Assembly: GCF_943181405.1 (NCBI RefSeq)
Contig: NZ_CALPBY010000001.1
Coordinates: 1,013,649 to 1,077,648, forward strand
Length of the DNA stretch: 64,000 bases
DNA from: Cellulosimicrobium sp. Marseille-Q4280
Lineage (GTDB): Bacteria; Actinomycetota; Actinomycetes; Actinomycetales; Cellulomonadaceae
Reading direction: 5' to 3'
The notes below the pieces were generated by a model that made no database searches, was not told where the DNA came from, and saw nothing but the letters and a program-made list of their open reading frames with translations. Positions within the stretch are counted from its first letter, which is position 1, and the number at the start of each line of letters is the position of its first letter. Made by a program: the position numbers and the translations under genes. This document shows, in pieces, positions 1-6,745 of the stretch.

Positions 1-290
1 CGGTCACGTTCCTCATGGTCGTCCCCTACATCGTGGGTGTCTCGGTCGCGCCGTGGGCGCCCGACAACCCGCTCGTCGTCTGGCTGTCGTACGTGCCGCT
101 GTGCTCGCCGCTGCTCATGCCGGTGCGCATCGCGCTCGGCAGCGCGGAGACGTGGGAGGTGCTGCTCGCGCTGGGCCTGTCGCTCGCGCTCATCCCGGTG
201 CTCGTGTGGCTCGCGGCGAAGATCTACTCCAACGCCGTCCTGCGCACGGGCGCCCGCGTGAAGCTCAAGGACGCCCTCCGCACGACGTAG
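1..290 (+). CDS. ABC-2 type transporter permease, C-terminal part
   Basis: The reading frame is already open at base 3, so this is the 3' end of a gene that starts before the window. About 95 residues are visible. They contain hydrophobic segments ending in the helix LALIPVLVWLAAKIYSNAV, followed by a basic tail. A terminal helix ending in a motif like AKIYSNAVLRTG is typical of the long ABC-2/NatB-type permeases that pair with an ATPase encoded just upstream. The substrate cannot be inferred from this fragment. The stop lies inside the first, incomplete unit of the GAGGTAGTACCGC-type repeats that follow, and the hairpin at 322-356 is the likely terminator. Confidence 0.7.
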   Translation, partial: VTFLMVVPYIVGVSVAPWAPDNPLVVWLSYVPLCSPLLMPVRIALGSAETWEVLLALGLSLALIPVLVWLAAKIYSNAVLRTGARVKLKDALRTT

Positions 291-300
291 CACCGCACTC

Positions 301-356
301 CCCCGAGGTCGTACCGCAGTTCCCCGAGGTAGCACCGCAGCGGTACCACCTCGGGG
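301..356 (+). terminator. GAGGTCGTACCGC repeat ending in a hairpin
   Basis: Two repeat units (CCCCGAGGTCGTACCGC and CCCCGAGGTAGCACCGC) are followed by an inverted copy. The arms 322-337 and 341-356 pair at 14 of 16 positions with a very short loop. There is no U-tract. It sits directly after the permease gene, so it probably acts as its terminator. The same motif recurs at 17501-17633. Confidence 0.6.
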
Positions 357-365
357 AGCTGCGCC

Positions 366-380
366 GTCAAGAGTCTTGAC
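366..380. promoter_or_regulatory. Palindromic operator of the MarR gene
   Basis: GTCAAGA-G-TCTTGAC is a perfect 7-bp inverted repeat around one base. It overlaps a -35-like TTGACG (376-381), and a -10-like TACCCT (397-402) lies exactly 6 nt before the MarR start codon. The 15-nt spacer is short. Autorepression by the MarR protein is the simplest reading. Confidence 0.6.
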
Positions 381-408
381 GTCGAGACACGTCGAGTACC
401 CTCGCGTC

Positions 409-945
409 ATGGAGCAGCAGCACGACGCGCGCTCGCCCGGGCAGCAGCACGGCGAGCGCCCGGACGAGGTCGACCGCATCGTCGCGGCCTGGCAGCGCGA
501 GCGGCCCGACCTCGAGCTCGAGCCGCTCACGGTGTTCTCCCGCGTGGACCGCCTGGCCCGACACCTCGACCGCGCGCGCCGGACGGCGTTCGCGCACGCG
601 CACCTCGAGACGTGGGAGTTCGACGTGCTCTCCGCGCTCCGCCGCGCCGGGGACCCGTACCGCCTCTCCCCCGGCGCGCTCGTCACGCAGACCCTGGTGA
701 CGAGCGGGACGATGACGAACCGGATCGACCGGCTCGAGTCGCGCGGGCTCGTGGAGCGCCGACGCTCCCCCGACGACCGCCGCGGCGTCCTCGTCGAGCT
801 CACGCCGGACGGGCTCGACCGGGTCGACACCGCCATGACGGACCTGCTCGCCGTCGAGGCGCGCATCCTCGACACGCTCGCGCCCGCCGAGCGACCCGCG
901 CTCGCCGCTCTCCTGCGTACAGTCGTGGGGCAGTTCGACGACTGA
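409..945 (+). CDS. MarR family transcriptional regulator
   Basis: A 178-residue dimeric winged-helix DNA-binding protein. Residues around 55-120 form the MarR core: a recognition helix near VTSGTMTNRIDRLESRGLV, followed by the wing RRRSPDDRRGVLVELTPDG, which matches the family pattern well. The N-terminal 30 residues are polar and probably disordered. An in-frame TTG at 376 is possible, but ATG 409 is preferred because TACCCT ends 6 nt before it and there is no Shine-Dalgarno, as expected for a leaderless mRNA. It lies 62 bp before the MFS exporter gene on the same strand, so it probably controls that exporter and itself through the palindrome at 366-380. Confidence 0.85.
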   Translation: MEQQHDARSPGQQHGERPDEVDRIVAAWQRERPDLELEPLTVFSRVDRLARHLDRARRTAFAHAHLETWEFDVLSALRRAGDPYRLSPGALVTQTLVTSGTMTNRIDRLESRGLVERRRSPDDRRGVLVELTPDGLDRVDTAMTDLLAVEARILDTLAPAERPALAALLRTVVGQFDD

Positions 946-1007
946 TCCGCGGGCCGGGCGACCCTGACGCGTCCTGGCGCGCAGCCGCCCCAGGACCCGG
1001 AGGACAC

Positions 1008-2333
1008 ATGGCCACGCCCGCTCGCGCGTTCCGCGGCGGGATCGACGGGGTGCTGCTCGTGGCCGTCCTCCTCGTCGCGGTCAACCTGCGGGCCCCGCTC
1101 ACCGCTCTTCCGCCGGTGGTGTCCGACGTCGCGGCCGACCTCCACCTGACGGCAGCCGCCGCGGGGCTGCTCACCGGGATCCCCGTCCTGTGCTTCGCGC
1201 TCGCGACGCCCGCGGTCGCCGGGATCCTCGGCCGCTCCTCGCTGCGCACGGCGATCGCCGTCGCGCTGCTGCTGATCCTCGCGGGGACGCTCCTGCGCTC
1301 GGCCGACCTGTCGGGCGTCGCCGGACCGGTCGCGGCGGGGACGTTCGCGGGGACGGTGCTCCTCGGACTGGGCATCACGACGGCGAACCTGGCCGTCCCG
1401 ATGATCGCCCAGCGCGACTTCCCCGGGCACGTGGGCACCGTGACCGGCCTGTACACCGCGGCGATCAACGTCGGGACCGTCGCCACGACGGCGCTCACCG
1501 CGCCGCTCGCCGGCGCGGTCGGCTGGCGCTGGGCGCTCGCCTCGTGGGGCGTCCTCGCGGTCGTCGCGCTCGTGTGGTGGCTCCGCGCGGTCCCCCGTGA
1601 GGCCACGGGGCGCGCCGCCTGCAGGCGGGGCGGTCCGCCGTCGGGCACGACGACGCCCCACGGGCCGCGTGATCCCGGCACGCCCACGGACGACCAGGCC
1701 CTGGCGACGGCGGCGGCCGAGGGCGTCACGGGGACCGACCCGACGGCCGCCCGAGACCGCCACGTGCTCGCCACGCCGTTCACGTGGTGGCTGTGCGCGA
1801 TGTTCGCGCTGCAGTCGTCGAGCTTCTACGCCCTCACCGCGTGGCTCCCTCTGATCCTCGAGGACCTCGCGGGGATCCCGAGCAGCGCGTCCGGGGGCGC
1901 CGCCTCGCTGTTCCAGGGGTTCGCGATCCTGGGCGGCCTCGCCGTCCCGCTCGCGACGCGCCGCCTGTCGATGCGCACGACGTTCGTGGGGATCGCCGTC
2001 CTGTGGCTCACGCTGCCCGTCGGCCTGCTGGTCGCGCCGGGAGCGTGGGTCGTGTGGGCCTCTGCGGCGGGCGTCGCGCAGGCGGCGAACTTCGTCGTGA
2101 TCTTCACGCTCGTCGCGCAGCGGTTCCCGACGGTCCGGCAGGGCCGCCAGGCGTCGGCGACCGTGCAGTCGGTCGGCTACTGCTTCGCCGCGGCCGCACC
2201 GACGGCTGCCGGCGCCCTGCAGACCGCGACCGGCACGTGGACGACGCCGGTCGCGGTGGTGCTCGGGGGGCTGCTCGTGATGACGGCGATCGGTGCGGTC
2301 CTCACGGGCGTGCCGCGCCCTCGCACGAGCTAG
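1008..2333 (+). CDS. MFS transporter, CynX/NimT family
   Basis: A 441-residue inner-membrane transporter of the major facilitator superfamily. The N-terminus VNLRAPLTALPPVVSDVAADL is characteristic of the CynX/NimT (cyanate/nitroimidazole) branch. Twelve hydrophobic helices can be traced in two halves. They are separated by an unusually long polar central loop of about 60 residues (roughly residues 200-260), which makes this protein longer than the usual 390-410. Start ATG 1008 is supported by GGAGG at 999-1003. It is probably regulated by the MarR gene upstream. The substrate is unknown; efflux of a small organic anion or drug is inference. Confidence 0.85.
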   Translation: MATPARAFRGGIDGVLLVAVLLVAVNLRAPLTALPPVVSDVAADLHLTAAAAGLLTGIPVLCFALATPAVAGILGRSSLRTAIAVALLLILAGTLLRSADLSGVAGPVAAGTFAGTVLLGLGITTANLAVPMIAQRDFPGHVGTVTGLYTAAINVGTVATTALTAPLAGAVGWRWALASWGVLAVVALVWWLRAVPREATGRAACRRGGPPSGTTTPHGPRDPGTPTDDQALATAAAEGVTGTDPTAARDRHVLATPFTWWLCAMFALQSSSFYALTAWLPLILEDLAGIPSSASGGAASLFQGFAILGGLAVPLATRRLSMRTTFVGIAVLWLTLPVGLLVAPGAWVVWASAAGVAQAANFVVIFTLVAQRFPTVRQGRQASATVQSVGYCFAAAAPTAAGALQTATGTWTTPVAVVLGGLLVMTAIGAVLTGVPRPRTS

Positions 2334-2354
2334 CGGCCGATCTCGCCGAACCTG

Positions 2355-2384
2355 TTGACCGCCTCGTCCACTCTTGTTTATGGT
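2355..2384 (+). promoter_or_regulatory. Promoter of the DrrAB-like operon
   Basis: TTGACC (2355-2360), an 18-nt spacer and TATGGT (2379-2384) form the best sigma70-type promoter in the window. It lies about 80 bp before the ATPase gene, and the direct repeats at 2386-2435 begin immediately downstream. Confidence 0.7.
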
Positions 2385-2385
2385 G

Positions 2386-2435
2386 TACACACAGTTTGCC
2401 TCATACACACAGCGTGCGGTCTACACATCGTGTGC
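2386..2435. promoter_or_regulatory. Three 14-bp direct repeats, candidate TetR operator
   Basis: TACACACAGTTTGC (2386-2399), TACACACAGCGTGC (2404-2417) and TACACATCGTGTGC (2422-2435) repeat with an exact 18-bp period. The third also contains CACA-N3-TGTG. They cover the transcription start region of the drrAB-like operon, so a bound repressor would block it. The TetR protein encoded at 4366 is the likely ligand (inference). Confidence 0.6.
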
Positions 2436-2462
2436 GACGCACACCGACGACAGGAGAAGGCG

Positions 2463-3410
2463 ATGGACGAACCGATGATCGCCGTCCAGGGACTCGAGAA
2501 GTCCTACGGCGACCACCGCGTGCTGCGCGGGGTGGACCTCACGGTGCGGCGCGGCGAGATCTACGCGCTGCTCGGGCCCAACGGCGCGGGCAAGACGACG
2601 ACCGTCAACATCCTCACGACGCTCGTCCGGCCGGACGGCGGGACGGCGACGATCGCGGGGGCCGACGTGCTGCGCGATCCGGGCCGCGTGCGCGAGGTCA
2701 TCGCGCTGACCGGCCAGTACGCCTCGGTCGACGAGTTCCAGACCGGGGCGGAGAACCTCGTCATGATGGGGAACCTCGCGCACCTGCCGCCCCGGTCGGT
2801 ACGGCGGCGGGCCGCCGAGCTCCTCGAGCGCTTCGACCTGACCGGCGCCGCGGACCGCCGCGTCGGCACCTACTCCGGCGGCATGCGCCGTCGGCTCGAC
2901 CTCGCGATCAGCCTCGTCGCGGACCCGGCCGTGCTCGTGCTCGACGAGCCGACGACGGGTCTCGACCCGGCGTCGCGCTCCCAGCTCTGGGACGTCGTGC
3001 GCGGGCTCGCCGCCGACGGCACGACCGTCCTGCTCACCACGCAGTACCTCGAGGAGGCGGACCGCCTCGCCGACTCGATCGCCGTCCTGGACGACGGCCG
3101 CGTCGCCGCGCGCGGGACCGCCACCGAGCTCAAGGCGCTCGTCGCGGGCGACCACGTCCGCGTCGCGTTCGAGGACCACGCGAGCCTCGCGGCCGCCGTC
3201 GGGCTCGCTGCGCGGCTCGGGATCACGACCACCGGCACCGACGACAAGGACCTCTCCCTCACGGCCGCGAGCGACGACCCGGTCCGCACGATCCGCGACG
3301 TGCTGGCCGCGGCCGACACGAACGGCCTCGCCGTGAGCGGCGTCAGCGTCGTCAGGCCCACGCTCGACGACGTCTTCCTCGCCCTGACCTCGAAGGAGTC
3401 CGCACGATGA
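2463..3410 (+). CDS. ABC transporter ATP-binding protein, DrrA-like
   Basis: A 315-residue nucleotide-binding subunit of a DrrAB-type exporter (daunorubicin resistance class, lipid or drug efflux). It shows Walker A GPNGAGKTT near residue 40, signature YSGGMRRRLDLA near 139, Walker B VLVLDEPTTGLDP near 158, and the DrrA-type LLTTQYLEEAD motif, in which glutamine replaces the usual switch histidine. A C-terminal DrrA extension ends in RPTLDDVFLALT. ATG 2463 follows AGGAGAAGG and is preferred over upstream in-frame codons, which lie inside the operator. Its stop overlaps the permease start by 4 bp (ATGA), so the two are translationally coupled. Confidence 0.92.
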   Translation: MDEPMIAVQGLEKSYGDHRVLRGVDLTVRRGEIYALLGPNGAGKTTTVNILTTLVRPDGGTATIAGADVLRDPGRVREVIALTGQYASVDEFQTGAENLVMMGNLAHLPPRSVRRRAAELLERFDLTGAADRRVGTYSGGMRRRLDLAISLVADPAVLVLDEPTTGLDPASRSQLWDVVRGLAADGTTVLLTTQYLEEADRLADSIAVLDDGRVAARGTATELKALVAGDHVRVAFEDHASLAAAVGLAARLGITTTGTDDKDLSLTAASDDPVRTIRDVLAAADTNGLAVSGVSVVRPTLDDVFLALTSKESAR

Positions 3411-4231
3411 CCACGACGGCCACCACCACGCTGCCGGCTCGCAGCGTCCGCGGCACCGCTGCCCGCACCCGGCAGTCGCCCGCGACCGCCCTGCGCGACG
3501 TGCGCACGATGGTCGTGCGGGAGACGCGGCGCCAGCTGCGCAGCGTCGACGGCCTCATCACCGCCTTCGCCCTGCCGGTGATGATCATGCTCGTGTTCGT
3601 CGTCATCTTCGGCGGCGCGATCTCGGGCGACGACTACATCGACTACGTCGTCCCGGGCGTGCTCGTCATGTGCCTCGGCTTCGGGTCGGCGACGGCGGCC
3701 GTGGGCGTCGCGCAGGACATGTCGTCGGGCACGATCGACCGGTTCAGGACGATGCCGATCTTCGGCCCGTCGACCCTGTGGGGGCACGTCGTCGCGAGCA
3801 TCGGCCGCAACCTCGCGTCCGCCGTCGTCGTCGTGGCGGTCGCCTACGCGCTGGGCTTCCGGGCGGACGCCGGCCTCGCCGACTGGCTCGGGCTCGTGGC
3901 CTTCGCGGTGCTCTCCGTGCTGACCTTCACCTGGCTCAGCGTGGTCCTCGGCCTCGTGCTGAGCGTCGAGGCGTCGCAGTCGGTGAACTTCATCTTCCTC
4001 TTCGTCCCCTACCTCAGCTCGGGCTTCGTCCCGATCGACACGATGCCGTCGTGGCTCCACGGCTTCGCGGAGCACCAGCCGTTCACACCGATCATCGAGT
4101 CGTTCCGCGGCCTGCTGAGCGGCGCGCCGGACGCGACGACGATCCTCACCGCGGTCGCCTGGCTGGTCGGCTTCCTCGTGGTGAGCTGCGTCGCCGGCGC
4201 GGTGCTCTACCGCCGTCGGACCGCCCGCTGA
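3407..4231 (+). CDS. ABC-2 permease, DrrB-like
   Basis: A 274-residue membrane subunit with about six hydrophobic helices and the DrrB-family N-terminal cytoplasmic segment before the first helix (LITAFALPVMIMLVFVVIFGG). The RFRTMPI segment after the second helix is conserved in drug-export ABC-2 permeases. It starts on the ATG of ATGA, overlapping the ATPase stop. Two copies presumably assemble with two DrrA-like subunits. The substrate is unknown. The hairpin at 4255-4287 follows the stop and ends the operon. Confidence 0.9.
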   Translation: MTTTATTTLPARSVRGTAARTRQSPATALRDVRTMVVRETRRQLRSVDGLITAFALPVMIMLVFVVIFGGAISGDDYIDYVVPGVLVMCLGFGSATAAVGVAQDMSSGTIDRFRTMPIFGPSTLWGHVVASIGRNLASAVVVVAVAYALGFRADAGLADWLGLVAFAVLSVLTFTWLSVVLGLVLSVEASQSVNFIFLFVPYLSSGFVPIDTMPSWLHGFAEHQPFTPIIESFRGLLSGAPDATTILTAVAWLVGFLVVSCVAGAVLYRRRTAR

Positions 4232-4254
4232 CCCGATCTCGCCGACCGTGCGGT

Positions 4255-4287
4255 CGTCGCCCGTCCTGGCACCCGGGACGGGCGACG
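4255..4287 (+). terminator. Hairpin terminator after the DrrB-like gene
   Basis: CGTCGCCCGTCC (4255-4266) pairs perfectly with 4276-4287 around a 9-nt loop. There is no U-tract, as is common in high-GC actinobacteria. Confidence 0.65.
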
Positions 4288-4365
4288 TCGGCATGCCCGG
4301 CGCGGTGACCGGCGCGCGGACGACACGGCGGCCCCGTGGGCGGGATTCTCGGGGAGGATGAGGGC

Positions 4366-5400
4366 ATGACGGACGCACCCGACCTCCCGGCCCGGATCGC
4401 GCTCGCGTGGGGCGTCGCCGAGCGCCCCGAGCGCGCGCCGAAGCGCGAGCTGAGCATCGAGCGCATCGTCGAGGCGGCGATCGAGATCGCGGACGCCGAA
4501 GGCCTCGCCGCCGTCTCCATGGCGAAGGTCGCGCAGAGCCTCGGCTTCACGACCATGTCGCTCTACCGGTACGTGACGAGCAAGGACGACCTGCTCCTCC
4601 TCATGCAGGAGTCGGTCCTCGACGTCGAGTACCCGCCACCGCACGACCCGGCGGACTGGCGCGCCGAGCTGCGCGAGTGGGCCCAGTTCACGACGGCGGT
4701 GTTCCTCTCCCACCCGTGGTTCCTCGACATCCCGATCACCGGAGCGCCCCTCACGCCGAACAACCTGCGCGGCGCCGACGCCGGGCTCCGGGCGCTGCGC
4801 TCGACGCCGCTCGACGAGGAGGAGAGCATGTCGGTCATCCTGCTCCTCAGCGGGTACGCACGGAACGCGGCCCGGCTCGAGTCCGAGCTCGCGCGCGCGG
4901 TCCGCGACGCGGGCGGCGACGGCGTCGACGGGTCGTCCGTCGCCGCAGCGCTGCGGGGCCTGGTCGACGAGGTCCGCTTCCCCTACCTGCGTCCGCTCGT
5001 CCTCTCCGGTGCGTACGGCGCGGAGGGACAGATCGACGACACGTCGTGGGGGCTCGAGCGCATCCTGGACGGCCTCGCGGTCTACGTCGACGCGCGGGCG
5101 GCAGGCGCCCCGGGAGCGGGTCGGGACTTCGGGGGCGCACCCGACGCGACCCCGGGCGAGGCGCACGACACGGACGACGGGCTCCCCGCCCGCGACGGAG
5201 GCGCCTGCTCCGTGCCGGACGAGGTGGCGGTGCACGTCCGCGACCCGAAGGTGAAGAAGGCGGCGCTCAAGCGGCGCGACGCCGAGCGGCGGCTCCGCGA
5301 GGGGCACAAGAAGGTGCGGGAGCTCGAGAAGGCGCTGCGCGAGGCGCAGCGCGCCGAGCGCGACGCCGCGCGGGCGGCCGTGGAGAAGGCCCAGGCGTGA
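4366..5400 (+). CDS. TetR family regulator with C-terminal coiled coil
   Basis: A 344-residue protein. Residues about 22-75 form a TetR helix-turn-helix (SIERIVEAAIEIADAEGL, then SLGFTTMSLYRYVTSKDDLL). The ligand-binding core with a TetR_C_1-like layout runs to about residue 250. A polar linker and a strongly charged heptad-rich tail (residues about 288-344, with KKVRELEKALREAQRAERDA) follow; ordinary TetR proteins stop near 200-250. ATG 4366 has GGGGAGG at suitable spacing and also GAGGAT 6 nt upstream. Its position after drrAB suggests it represses that operon through the triple repeat at 2386-2435. The hairpin at 5405-5434 ends transcription. Confidence 0.85.
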   Translation: MTDAPDLPARIALAWGVAERPERAPKRELSIERIVEAAIEIADAEGLAAVSMAKVAQSLGFTTMSLYRYVTSKDDLLLLMQESVLDVEYPPPHDPADWRAELREWAQFTTAVFLSHPWFLDIPITGAPLTPNNLRGADAGLRALRSTPLDEEESMSVILLLSGYARNAARLESELARAVRDAGGDGVDGSSVAAALRGLVDEVRFPYLRPLVLSGAYGAEGQIDDTSWGLERILDGLAVYVDARAAGAPGAGRDFGGAPDATPGEAHDTDDGLPARDGGACSVPDEVAVHVRDPKVKKAALKRRDAERRLREGHKKVRELEKALREAQRAERDAARAAVEKAQA

Positions 5401-5404
5401 CGCC

Positions 5405-5434
5405 GAAGGGCGCCCACCGACGTGGGCGCCCTTC
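5405..5434. terminator. Bidirectional hairpin terminator
   Basis: GAAGGGCGCCCAC, the loop CGAC and GTGGGCGCCCTTC form a perfect 13-bp stem between the convergent TetR and oxidoreductase genes. Confidence 0.75.
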
Positions 5435-5478
5435 GTGCGGCAGACCGTCGCGCGGCCGGCCGTGCCGACCGCGGGGGA

Positions 5479-6081
5479 TCACTCGGCGAGGGCGAAGCCC
5501 GAGGTCCAGGAGGTCTTCTCGGCGGCGGCGAGCGTGAGCTGCAGGAAGCCCAGGGCCTCGAGCTCGTGCGCCCGCTTCAGGGACCCGGCGTCGACGACGC
5601 GCACGCCCGTGATCGCCGCGGCGAGGGCGGCCTTGGCGTCGGCGTCGTCGCCGGCGACGAGGACCGTCGTCGGGAGCGGGCCGACCTGGCCGGATGCCAG
5701 GGTCGCGGCGAAGGTCGTGTTGAACGCCTTGAGCACGCGGGCACCCGGCACGCGCGCCTGGATCTCGGCGGCGGCGGACGATCCGGCGGGGACGACGAGC
5801 GCGTCGAACGTCGCGAAGTCGAGCGGGTTGGTGAGGTCGACGAGGACCGTGCCGTCGAGCTGGCCGTCGTACGCGTCGAGCACCCCGGCGACGGCCGGGT
5901 ACGGCAGCGCCAGGACGACGACGTCGCCCGTGATGGCGTCGCCGATCGTGCCGGTGGTGGCGCGCGCGTCGACGTCGACGGGCTCGCGGGTCAGGACCTG
6001 CACGGAGCTGCCCGCCGCGAGGGCGAGCGACGCGACGGCCGAGCCCATGTTCCCGGCGCCGACGATCGTGATGCTGCTCAT
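5479..6081 (-). CDS. NAD(P)-binding oxidoreductase, F420-dependent NADP reductase fold
   Basis: A 200-residue protein with an N-terminal Rossmann motif ITIVGAGNMGSAVASL, followed by the layout of the F420-dependent NADP oxidoreductase/ProC-like family, including FNTTFAATLASGQ and a short C-terminal helix region. These small proteins pass hydride between NADPH and F420 or an unknown acceptor; the exact substrate is not visible. ATG 6081 has GAAGGGA at 6088-6094 and is preferred over an upstream codon. It is divergent from a MarR gene across a 127-bp region with a clear palindrome, so it is probably controlled by that MarR protein. Confidence 0.8.
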   Translation of the reverse strand: MSSITIVGAGNMGSAVASLALAAGSSVQVLTREPVDVDARATTGTIGDAITGDVVVLALPYPAVAGVLDAYDGQLDGTVLVDLTNPLDFATFDALVVPAGSSAAAEIQARVPGARVLKAFNTTFAATLASGQVGPLPTTVLVAGDDADAKAALAAAITGVRVVDAGSLKRAHELEALGFLQLTLAAAEKTSWTSGFALAE

Positions 6082-6121
6082 GGTGACTTCCCTTCGCACG
6101 CCGACCGACCGTCGGCATTAG

Positions 6122-6136
6122 TTGTTGCTACAACAA
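6122..6136. promoter_or_regulatory. MarR operator in divergent promoter region
   Basis: TTGTTG-CTA-CAACAA is a perfect 6-bp inverted repeat with a 3-nt spacer, between the divergent oxidoreductase and MarR genes. A related half-site (TTGTAGCGTCAAC) follows at about 6156, next to a -10-like TATGCT (6151-6156). Confidence 0.65.
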
Positions 6137-6208
6137 ACAAGGTAGCCCGGTATGCTTGTAGCGTCAACTGTTTCCGGGTGCGCCCGGTCACACCCGGAGG
6201 AGGACACG

Positions 6209-6691
6209 ATGAGCGAGCCCCGCTGGCTCGACGAGACACAGCTCGACGCGTGGAAGCGCCTCGTCGCCGTCGTCGAGCTGCTGCCCGGAGTCCTCGACGC
6301 GCAGCTCCAGCGCGACGCCGACCTCAGCCACTTCGAGTACTACGTGCTCGCGATGCTCTCCGAGGCGCCGGGCCGCACGCTGCGCATGACGCACCTCGCG
6401 TCCGCGACCAACGCGACCCTCCCCCGCCTCTCGCACGTCGTCGCACGGCTCGAGAGGCGAGGGCTCGTCGAGCGCCTGCCCTGCCCCGAGGACCGTCGCG
6501 CCACCAACGCGCACCTCACCGACGACGGCTGGAAGAAGGTCGTCGCGACCGCCCCCGGGCACGTCGCGACCGTGCGCGACCACGTCGTCGACGCGCTCAC
6601 GGACGAGCAGGTCGCCCAGCTCGACGACATCGCGAGCGCGATCCTCGAACGCGTCGACCCCGACGACCGCATGGGCTTCCGACGCCGCTGA
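6209..6691 (+). CDS. MarR family transcriptional regulator
   Basis: A 160-residue MarR protein. The winged-helix core runs about from residue 40 to 115, with FEYYVLAMLSEAPGRTLRM, the recognition helix region NATLPRLSHVVARLERRGLV and the wing LPCPEDRRATNAHLTDDG. ATG 6209 has a strong GGAGGAGGA Shine-Dalgarno at 6196-6204. It probably represses itself and the divergent oxidoreductase through the TTGTTG-CTA-CAACAA site. The signal it senses is unknown; an oxidant or phenolic ligand would be typical of the family. Confidence 0.88.
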   Translation: MSEPRWLDETQLDAWKRLVAVVELLPGVLDAQLQRDADLSHFEYYVLAMLSEAPGRTLRMTHLASATNATLPRLSHVVARLERRGLVERLPCPEDRRATNAHLTDDGWKKVVATAPGHVATVRDHVVDALTDEQVAQLDDIASAILERVDPDDRMGFRRR

Positions 6692-6745
6692 CGCCTGGCT
6701 GCGCGGGGCGCCCCCCGAGCGCCCGCCGACACCGTCCGGCTCTCG

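Noticed and set aside
612-1007. N-terminal extension of the MFS transporter
   Set aside because: The extension overlaps the MarR gene in another frame; GGAGG before ATG 1008 and the family N-terminus mark the true start.
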